Below are positions 57,336 through 64,000 of a stretch of DNA of 64,000 nucleotides, piece after piece. The notes under the pieces were generated by a model. That model was not told the DNA's origin. It did not search any database and saw only the letters and a program-made list of their open reading frames with translations. The stretch is taken from the NCBI GenBank assembly GCA_016284235.1, contig JAEEOK010000091.1, positions 1 to 64,000 on the forward strand, read 5' to 3'. This DNA is from Succinivibrionaceae bacterium (lineage in GTDB: Bacteria; Pseudomonadota; Gammaproteobacteria; Enterobacterales; Succinivibrionaceae). The stretch's first letter is position 1. Every line of letters begins with the position of its first letter. The position numbers and the translations under genes are program-made.

Positions 57336-58385
57336 TTATACTGGAATCGCATCTCTCAAATTCACTTTATACCCTCTGGAATTGCAGAGGGTAGAACATA
57401 CAAACTCTTTAAGAATCTTTGCTTTTTCAATTATTGATTCTTTAGCGATATTAATAAAGTTGTGGTATACCACATAGTTGTTAAGATATTTGGTAGCCAC
57501 ACCTTTGAAAAGGTCGTTAATCATGCGTTTTAACTCGCTATGATAACTATTTATCTTTTGGATATTAAACATTCCGTTCTTATGTTTACCGTTTTCAATC
57601 TTAATATGAGTCAGATTGTTGTCTTCTGCAATCTGATCATAACTGTTTAAACTGTCAGTGACAAAGAATGAACCTTCTTCAATCCTACCTTTAATAAATC
57701 CTGATAATTCATCAGTAGTAGGTCTGCCCAGATTAGTTATTTTACCGATAGAAAGACCATCAAGATTAACTGAACATGGAACACAGACTAATTCATCTGA
57801 TATACCTCTAACGTGGTTAGAGCCACCTCTTTTATGTGGTAATCTGGTGAGTATATCAGGGTTTTTACAGCCTTTAAAACTCAATCCAAAGTAGGTTTCA
57901 TCAGATTCAATAATACCATTCAGCACAACTTCGTTGTGCATATTCTGGAGAGCATCTAAAATCTTATGTCTCCAATCAAAAGATGAAGATTTAGAAATTC
58001 TGCAACAGGTTGCACACTGTCTAATGGTCATTTTATGCATCATACAGTCACAGTATTTTAACAGGGTATCATAAGATATTTTCATTCCATAGAGAATAGT
58101 ATTATTAGTCCATGTATAAGTATGTTTACAGTCTTTACATATGAATCTCTGTCTACCGTCTTTATGACCGTTTTTAACTACTCTATGAGATTGACAATGA
58201 GGGCAATATGGTCTGTCACCTAATGATGTTGCTTTCCTTTTAAGTATTAGTTCTTTGAATGATTTAATTGGATCCACAATAACAGTTTCAGGTTTTGAAC
58301 CAGTAAGAATCATCATGACTTCAGTCAGTTCATCAACATTAAGGTTTCTAAGCATTTCTACTATCGGCTTTAACTTCATTTTCAT
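57336..58385 (-). CDS. IS1595-family (ISXO2-type) transposase
   Basis: 349 residues from ATG 58385 (AAAGG 8 nt upstream; the track's GTG at 58394 is too close to it). An N-terminal zinc ribbon (CPHCQSHRVVKNG...FICKDCKHTYTW) and a DDE-type core (NGIIESDETYFG, then FVTDSLNSYDQI, then HSELKRMINDLFKGVATKYLNNYVVYHNFI) define the family. It is read toward the R-M gene, with 45 bp between stops, and has no obvious lesion. Confidence 0.93.
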   Translation of the reverse strand: MKMKLKPIVEMLRNLNVDELTEVMMILTGSKPETVIVDPIKSFKELILKRKATSLGDRPYCPHCQSHRVVKNGHKDGRQRFICKDCKHTYTWTNNTILYGMKISYDTLLKYCDCMMHKMTIRQCATCCRISKSSSFDWRHKILDALQNMHNEVVLNGIIESDETYFGLSFKGCKNPDILTRLPHKRGGSNHVRGISDELVCVPCSVNLDGLSIGKITNLGRPTTDELSGFIKGRIEEGSFFVTDSLNSYDQIAEDNNLTHIKIENGKHKNGMFNIQKINSYHSELKRMINDLFKGVATKYLNNYVVYHNFINIAKESIIEKAKILKEFVCSTLCNSRGYKVNLRDAIPV

Positions 58386-58672
58386 ATCATTCACCTTTAT
58401 ATTGTCTTCTATATATCATTATATTCAGCAAATATAAATAACATAGGAAATAATATGAATTGTTTATGAAATTATGATCTAAATCACCGACAGTTAGTGT
58501 CTTTTATGTCTAATTTGATTTGTTATGGAGTATTTATATAGATAATGTATATAAAATATCATGTGTGTAGAATACGTTGATAAATAATTAGTAACATGAC
58601 AAATTATATACATTTAATGATTATGACGGTTTATGTCACTTTTCGGCATCAACACTTTTCCAGAACAGAGCC

Positions 58673-58680
58673 AAAAACAA
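58673..58680. repeat. 8-bp target-site duplication, right copy
   Basis: AAAAACAA, identical to 53188-53195. Confidence 0.9.
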
Positions 58681-60102
58681 ACCGGATAGGTTTCTCACCT
58701 CAGAAGAATTGCAGAGATTTACCATATCAAGAGTCCGGCACCCCGCAAACATCCTCGTTATATTCCTCGCCGACGAAAGATCAATTTCACCGGTATTTTC
58801 AATACTCTGGCAGTTCACGTACATTTCTGACAAATCAACCGCATCAGCAGTATTGAACATAGGGACGGATACCAGAGAGGAACATTCCGCAAAAAAACCG
58901 GAAAGATTCCTGCATCTCTGCAGATCTAAAGAAGGGACAAACTTTAGACTTTTACAGCCGAGAAACATATGATGCATATCAGTAATCTGATTGGTATCAA
59001 ACCATTTAACTGATTTCAGTTCTGAACAGTTGAGAAAAAGTCCTGCTGCAGAATGGCATCTCTGACCGAAGGTAATAGCAAAATCGACATGCAGAAAAAC
59101 ATGCCTCTGCCCAAAAGGAAAGAACACATCAGCATTATTCCGATGCTGTTTTCGGAATTCCAGTTCGTAATATGTCCCGACAAAAGGAGAATTTGAATAC
59201 CATGTATTGCCGATCCTTTTGCATACAACATCGTAGTTGATAACAACTTCCTTTAACTTTCCCTCTATGATTGCTATCTGAATTTCATCTGTAAGATCAA
59301 GAATGCTGTTCAGCACAACAACACCATCTTCGGGAACGTTTCTTTTAACATACTCGATTTTAACGCCATCCTCACGATCTATTCTTGCCGAACAGACCGT
59401 AAGAACAGGGGCATTGTCTTCAGTTATAGATGTATCGACAACAAAATCTTTGATGTAGCAGACGTTGCTCATTTTAAATTTCGGCAGAGAATGCAGATTT
59501 CTGCATTCTTTGAACATACCCTCTGCCGTAATAACATTTTCAAGAAACATATCAGGAATGCACTCAAGTGCGGTGCATCCATGAAACGTATAATTAGCAA
59601 AAAGAAGACTTGATGTATCCATATGAGGTACTATTCTGAGATTAGTACAGCCCTCAAACAGATAGCTCATATCCAGAACCATGGATGTATTGAATGCAGG
59701 AACTTCAGTAAGAGAACTGCAGCCTGCAAACAAACCTGCCATATTCTCCACTCTGGAGGTATCAAGAAGCGGAACCTCGGTCAATCCGGCACAGTATGCA
59801 AATGCATAATTCATACTGCATACATGTCCTGTATCGAATTCTGGCACGCTGATGAGATTGGCACACCAATAGAAAAGATAATCGATGCTGTGACAGTCCG
59901 GTCCTATGACTATAGTAAAATCTATACTTTCCATTTCCTCTGTCAGAGAATAAAACGGAGAATCATAAGAACCCTTAAGATCATAATTGATCACAAGTGT
60001 AAAATTTCTGAAACTGCTGTTGTACACAGCAATAAAATTACATACATCACCAGGTGAATTCAAAATCACGCAAAGATGATTATCCTTCGATTCAGTTTCC
60101 AC
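58673..60102 (-). pseudogene. 5' part of BspA-like gene split by transposon
   Basis: The ORF starts METESKDNHLCVILNSPGDV and shows two DUF285 repeat blocks (about 75-195 and 330-474), separated by a non-repeat region that repeats the N-terminal theme (a strand ending in FxITFGQRCHS versus FTIVIGPDCHS). The native frame runs to 58681; the last 14 residues (LFLALFWKSVDAEK) are encoded by the target repeat and element. Joining codon 474 to TTG at 53195 gives GLFFNCENL, a perfect repeat, and a 769-residue protein. No signal peptide is present. Confidence 0.88.
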
Positions 60103-60609
60103 ACTCTATCCAACATTCGACTGCACAAAAAACTCTACAAAATCCGATGAAAAAAGGTTCTTTGCAAAAACCGGCTGGAAATATCCGGGATGATTTATTC
60201 CATATAAGCAGAACTCATCGACATGGAATAATTATTTGCTGGAGCTCAGAATTAACCCAGCTGCTGTCGCGCATCCTCTAACCTTTTGTGTCCGTATAGT
60301 TAACTGCGTTACCGCTGAAATGCAATTTCTGCTGGAAGGAACACTCCGAGCCGGAGTTCAATAGTCCGGTCAACGTCATTCCAAATGGAATTTGCAAAGA
60401 CCCTTTTATCTTGAACAAAACAATCTAATTGAGACGGAATTGTGATAGTATCATAACTCATAAATGTAGTTCCTTTGTTGTTTCTAAATCATTTTAAAAT
60501 TAATTTTTAAAATGGAATCACATTTTTTACCCGTAGATGAAGAGGGAACAGATCTACCGGGAACATGTGCTATCACTATTTCCAGTTTAATTTTGTAAAG
60601 AACAAAAAA
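60103..60609. other. Region between the split BspA gene and Sel1 gene
   Basis: About 500 bases. The only notable frame is the short ORF at 60309-60461 below. An AT-rich inverted repeat (CATTTTAAAATTAATTTTTAAAATGG) lies near 60490-60515. Confidence 0.4.
60309..60461 (-). CDS. Possible 50-residue ORF, unknown
   Basis: ATG at 60461 (MSYDTITIPSQLDCFVQDKRVF...) to TAA at 60309-60311, with GGAAC 8 nt upstream. Not in the ORF track because it is short. No recognised family; it may be a remnant of a longer gene. Confidence 0.3.
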   Translation of the reverse strand: MSYDTITIPSQLDCFVQDKRVFANSIWNDVDRTIELRLGVFLPAEIAFQR

Positions 60610-61980
60610 ATGAACAAACAGATTATCCGCGATTTTTCATACGGTCATATGTACACCTGCATTATCAGGATTCTGACGGTATGCATTCTCTTGGTTCTTC
60701 CGATAAATTCCAAAGCCGGCATACAGAACAAATGCATTGACAATTCAAAAACAGGAAGTGATCTTTCAGTCCTTAGATACTGCCGTGCTGCTACTGAAAA
60801 CACCGCATTTCAGAATTCCGATGTATATTTTACCTACGCCGAAATACTGAAAAAATCAATAAACAGAATGCCTCCCAATCAGGAACTTGCCAAGAAATTT
60901 TACATAATGGCGGAACTTCATAATCCTGATAATTCAGGTGCATTCTTCAATCACGGTATTCTTCTTCTCCGCCAGCATAGGTACGAGGAGGCTTTGAATA
61001 TATTTCAGCATGCTGCTCAGCTGAATCATCCTGACGGAACATACCAGCTGGCAATGATGATATCAAAGGGAAGCGAAACACAGAAAAAGTCAAAGGAAGT
61101 ATTTGATTTGCTTCTTAAGGCGGCAATGCAGGGTGAACCCAGAGCGCAGGTTGCACTTCGAGATTACTACAGTTCAGGAACTCCTGAACTCAATCTGAAG
61201 GAAAGTTACTTCTGGGCTCTGGCAGCAAGCACCAACGGAGACTATCTTGCAAAATCAAACATTGAATCAAATGCAAGGAGACTGTCACAGCAGGAGCAGA
61301 TAAACCAGCAGAACAGACTGAAAGAATGGCTGGATTCCTTTGGAAACAATGAGGAAGAGTGCGTAAGACTGTACAGAATAAAAAGCATGAACGCAGCTTT
61401 CGGTTTCTGTATCAGAGCGGCAAGAAGCTCATCATCTCCGTTCATCCACGAAATAATTGGAGATCTCTATATGTCGGAAACTGCAGGAAACTCGCCAGAT
61501 ACTGCTCAGGCATCCCGCTGGTATGAAATATCAGCGTCAGAAGGCAATACCGCGGCAGCGTACAAAATAGGCACAATCTATGACCAGCAGGTCAGAGGTC
61601 TTTCCGCATCAGAGAGTCAGAAAAGAGCCTTTGAGTACTTCTCTATGTCGGCAAAAAACGACCATCAAAATGCAACACTTAAACTCGGCATCGCGTATGA
61701 ATTAGGTCGCGGCACACTAAAGAGCAGAAAAGAAGCAATAAACTGGTTTAAAAAATCTGCGCTGCTGGGAAATGAAGAGGCGGCATACAGGCTCGGATGT
61801 GCATTAAATACAGCAGGGGAATACGAAGAGTCAGTATTCTGGCTTTCTGTTGCAGACATATGGGGATACAGAACAGCATCCGCTGCTCTTAAATCAGTGC
61901 AGCGAAAACTCAGTTCGTCGAAGCTTAATGAAATTAAAGATAACGTCGATAAATTTATCTCTCGCGACCTCTCCGACTAG
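60610..61980 (+). CDS. Exported Sel1-repeat protein (copy 3)
   Basis: 456 residues from ATG 60610 (MNKQIIRDFSYGHMYTCIIRILTVCILLVLPINSKAG), with a somewhat long signal peptide; ATG 60649 (MYTCIIRIL) is an alternative start giving a shorter signal. About nine Sel1 repeats, for example AAYKIGTIYDQQVRGLSASESQKRAFEYFSMSAKND. It contains Cys in NKCID, LRYC, ECVRLY and FCIRA that could form disulfides in the periplasm. It leads a run of small envelope genes on the same strand. Confidence 0.85.
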   Translation: MNKQIIRDFSYGHMYTCIIRILTVCILLVLPINSKAGIQNKCIDNSKTGSDLSVLRYCRAATENTAFQNSDVYFTYAEILKKSINRMPPNQELAKKFYIMAELHNPDNSGAFFNHGILLLRQHRYEEALNIFQHAAQLNHPDGTYQLAMMISKGSETQKKSKEVFDLLLKAAMQGEPRAQVALRDYYSSGTPELNLKESYFWALAASTNGDYLAKSNIESNARRLSQQEQINQQNRLKEWLDSFGNNEEECVRLYRIKSMNAAFGFCIRAARSSSSPFIHEIIGDLYMSETAGNSPDTAQASRWYEISASEGNTAAAYKIGTIYDQQVRGLSASESQKRAFEYFSMSAKNDHQNATLKLGIAYELGRGTLKSRKEAINWFKKSALLGNEEAAYRLGCALNTAGEYEESVFWLSVADIWGYRTASAALKSVQRKLSSSKLNEIKDNVDKFISRDLSD

Positions 61981-62060
61981 CAGAAAATGGCCGTCATTTT
62001 CTGATATGGTACAAAAACTGCATAGGATTTAGCAGAAAAAAACAAAACAAGGAACCAGTC

Positions 62061-62504
62061 ATGAAACTTAAAACTCTGATTATAGTTCTGCTGAGTCTTA
62101 TCAATATGCAGAATGCATGTGAAGCGGGAATGATCATCGGAGGCAGGAATGCCGGAACGTCTGCAATGTCAGCGGCTGCGATGAATAAAATAGACACCGA
62201 AAATCGATGCACCAATGCTATATCCAGAACAAGTTCTGAATCAGTCACGGGACTGTTCTGCCGTCTGAACGGCACAACCATGAATATATATCTTGCACTT
62301 TCAGATGAAGCTATCATGGAAATAGCCACAGATCCTAATGCGGCAGCAAATCTGTCTGCAGTCCGGCAAAATCTTCTAGCACAGTCATGCCGCAGAAACT
62401 CGATGCTGCTTCAGGGTTCCTACACCACTGTCAAATATAATCTCGTGGACAAAAGCAAAAACGAAATAGCAAGCTACACAATCCACCGCACCGAATGCAG
62501 ATAA
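62061..62504 (+). CDS. Small secreted Cys protein, unknown
   Basis: 147 residues: signal peptide (MKLKTLIIVLLSLINMQNACEAG), then about 120 residues ending QNLLAQSCRRNSMLL...TVKYNLVDKSKNEIASYTIHRTEC. AAGGA stands 8 nt upstream. The ending pattern is that of the paralogous small-protein family described in the findings. Confidence 0.65.
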   Translation: MKLKTLIIVLLSLINMQNACEAGMIIGGRNAGTSAMSAAAMNKIDTENRCTNAISRTSSESVTGLFCRLNGTTMNIYLALSDEAIMEIATDPNAAANLSAVRQNLLAQSCRRNSMLLQGSYTTVKYNLVDKSKNEIASYTIHRTECR

Positions 62505-62570
62505 TCAATGATCAACAGATCTATCTTCTGATGATATCTGATAGAATTGCAGTGTCAGAGGGAGATTGAT

Positions 62571-63056
62571 ATGTCCAGTGATTTCACATTAAAAAGAACA
62601 GTAAGACTGCTCCTCAGCATTGGAGCAATAATCGCCGGTACTTATTTTGTTATGAACCACTATACCTCACCAGGTTCATCCGAGGGCGGGGTACCTGAAC
62701 TCACGGCAAACTGCATAAAACTGAAAAAAATTATAGTTGACGAAAATATAACCGATGTAAACTGCAGTCATGAAAATAATACAGACAGATATTTTTTCTC
62801 TGTTTCCGACGATTACAAAAGTAAGGCAGAAAAGGAATTTCCTTTCACGAAACTAGTGATAAACTGCTCTACAAGAAAGCCGCTGACAGTGGTAAAAAGA
62901 AGCAGCAGTATCAGCGATGAAGAACTGAATACCTTCATATCCGAACGAAATTTCTGTACCAGTCAGAATTTTTTTACCAACAACACTGAATACTGTTATG
63001 TGGATAAAAACAACTCACCGTTTATTACCATCAACTTTGTTGTTGATCAAAACTAA
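62571..63056 (+). CDS. Small membrane-anchored Cys protein, unknown
   Basis: 161 residues from ATG 62571 (MSSDFTLKRTVRLLLSIGAI), with GGGAG 6 nt upstream. One membrane anchor (about 10-30), then a periplasmic region with Cys at CIKLKK, DVNCSHE, VINCST, NFCTSQ and EYCYVD. It follows the previous gene after 66 bp and lies 44 bp before the next. Confidence 0.6.
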   Translation: MSSDFTLKRTVRLLLSIGAIIAGTYFVMNHYTSPGSSEGGVPELTANCIKLKKIIVDENITDVNCSHENNTDRYFFSVSDDYKSKAEKEFPFTKLVINCSTRKPLTVVKRSSSISDEELNTFISERNFCTSQNFFTNNTEYCYVDKNNSPFITINFVVDQN

Positions 63057-63100
63057 AAGTTGAATCAGATTAAACAAATCCTCAACACAAAAGGAGAAAA

Positions 63101-63550
63101 ATGAATTCTAGTATTCTGGCGCTGCCATTATTTATTGCCCTGTCGGCAGCTGTCTTCGCTGGAGAAATTAAAACATCCGAACAATCGGAACTTACAGCAA
63201 AAAGAATCAGCTCCATGTGCGAAAAAATGAAACCAACAATCTATACGAAGAATGATGTGGGAACAATAACGCGCAAGGGATGTCGCTTCAAGGATCACTC
63301 ATATACAATAATTTATGAAGTTGACGGAGATAAAAAATATGTCACAGATATGAGGGAGAGCGGTATTTTAAATCAGAATGCCAAAAACGGCGACATGGAA
63401 GAAATGAAAAGATACTGCAAATCATATGCGTGGCTCTACAGAACAGGCAATCTTGCAAAAAAAATAATAGTTGAATACCAGGATACTTCAGGCAAAATTC
63501 TGGCTTCAAAATATATAGACTTAAAAGACTGCAAACAGTTTTTAGAATAA
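63101..63550 (+). CDS. Small secreted Cys protein, unknown
   Basis: 149 residues: signal peptide (MNSSILALPLFIALSAAVFAGEI), with AGGAG upstream. The ending, MKRYCKSYAWLYRTG...IIVEYQDTSGKILASKYIDLKDC, closely matches the ending of 62061-62504 (C...VKYNLVDKSKNEIASYTIHRTEC). Probably the two are paralogs. Confidence 0.65.
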   Translation: MNSSILALPLFIALSAAVFAGEIKTSEQSELTAKRISSMCEKMKPTIYTKNDVGTITRKGCRFKDHSYTIIYEVDGDKKYVTDMRESGILNQNAKNGDMEEMKRYCKSYAWLYRTGNLAKKIIVEYQDTSGKILASKYIDLKDCKQFLE

Positions 63551-63619
63551 CTGACACCGATATGATTAGTGCGGCAGAATAAAACAGAGTTATAGTCATC
63601 AGACAGGGAGATTGAATTT

Positions 63620-64000
63620 ATGGCTTTACTTGAAACAGGCGAAACTGTTGCAGACTTTAAACTTATGGATCAGGAGGAAAATGAACACTCTCTTTCAGAT
63701 CTGTGCGAAAAACTGACACTGCTGTACTTCTATCCTAGAGCTATGACTCCGGGATGTACAACTCAGGCATGCATAATCAGAGATTCAAGTGCAGAAATCA
63801 GCAAAAGAGGATTGACAGTAATAGGAATAAGTTGCGACGCACCGGCAAAACTGAAGAAGTTTAAAGAAAAAGAGCACCTTGATTTCATGCTGCTTTCTGA
63901 TCCGGATCATAAAGTATGCAGCTATTTTGGAGTCTGGGGAAAGAAAAAAATGGCCGGCAGAGAATATGAGGGCATATACCGCAGCAGTTTTATTATTGAT
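63620..64000 (+). CDS. bcp: Thioredoxin-dependent peroxiredoxin Bcp (partial, runs off the window)
   Basis: Not in the ORF track because it is open at the window end. ATG 63620 is preceded by GGGAG. The visible 127 residues (MALLETGETVADFKLMDQEENEHSLSDL) carry the peroxidatic Cys in YFYPRAMTPGCTTQAC, with the resolving Cys in the same CTTQAC helix, and VIGISCDAPAKLKKF. It reduces peroxides in the cytoplasm. The usual PKDNTPGCT is PRAMTPGCT here. Confidence 0.9.
   Translation, partial: MALLETGETVADFKLMDQEENEHSLSDLCEKLTLLYFYPRAMTPGCTTQACIIRDSSAEISKRGLTVIGISCDAPAKLKKFKEKEHLDFMLLSDPDHKVCSYFGVWGKKKMAGREYEGIYRSSFIID

Larger units (their letters stand above)
53196..58672. mobile_element. IS1595-family transposon carrying a restriction-modification gene
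   Basis: 5,477 bp between perfect 37-bp terminal inverted repeats (each starting GGCTCTGTTCTGGAAAAGTG), flanked by 8-bp duplications AAAAACAA. It holds two converging genes: a 1270-residue R-M protein (53478-57290) and an ISXO2-type transposase (57336-58385). Both are intact, so the element may be active. The interior is far more AT-rich than the neighbourhood. It is inserted inside a BspA-like gene. Confidence 0.92.

Overview
The window looks like a Gammaproteobacterium of the Aeromonadales/Succinivibrionaceae type (gut or rumen). This is an inference from the gene set: polar-type fli operon order with a sigma-54 promoter, pseudaminic acid genes, many Sel1-repeat proteins, BspA-like DUF285 repeat proteins, and AAA-ATPase_like/PD-(D/E)XK proteins. 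The chromosomal genes have moderate GC; one cargo gene near 53.5-57.3 kb is strikingly AT-rich.

Layout. 1-3.2 kb: mobile-DNA debris (a transposase 3' end, a broken AAA-ATPase/PD-(D/E)XK gene, and a remnant of a second copy) plus one small membrane protein. 3.2-20.5 kb, minus strand: a flagellar basal-body and export cluster reading fliE-F-G-H-[membrane protein]-I-J-[secreted protein]-K-L-M-N-O-P-Q-R-flhB. It starts from a well-formed sigma-54 -24/-12 promoter. The two non-flagellar genes inside it are each followed by an intrinsic terminator. 20.8-33 kb: DjlA-like co-chaperone, LemA, Sel1 protein, SWIM/SNF2 helicase, Lgt, an unknown exported protein, an MSHA-like pilin and an exported Sel1 protein. 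33.2-35.4 kb: a topoisomerase III gene broken by one frameshift next to the catalytic tyrosine codon. 36-37.6 kb: pseF-pseG. 37.7-41.8 kb: ECF sigma factor with a small protein, then a zinc-ribbon membrane protein and an SPFH/zinc-ribbon protein (YdjG/YdjI-like). 42.7 kb: tRNA-Ser(CGA). 43.2-48.3 kb: second MSHA-like pilin, small one-TM Cys proteins and a PAS protein. 48.6-60.1 kb: BspA-like genes and mobile DNA. 60.3-64 kb: exported Sel1 protein, three small envelope proteins and the start of a peroxiredoxin (bcp).

The most notable structure is a 5,477-bp IS1595-family transposon (53196-58672) with 37-bp perfect terminal inverted repeats and an 8-bp target duplication. It carries one large AT-rich restriction-modification gene (nuclease + N6-adenine methylase + two specificity domains in one chain) beside its own ISXO2-type transposase. 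It has inserted into, and split, a BspA-like gene; rejoining the two halves across the duplication restores a 769-codon reading frame exactly. The surroundings hold several decayed IS200/IS605 elements, including a short internally deleted MITE-like copy, and a remnant of another IS1595 transposase.
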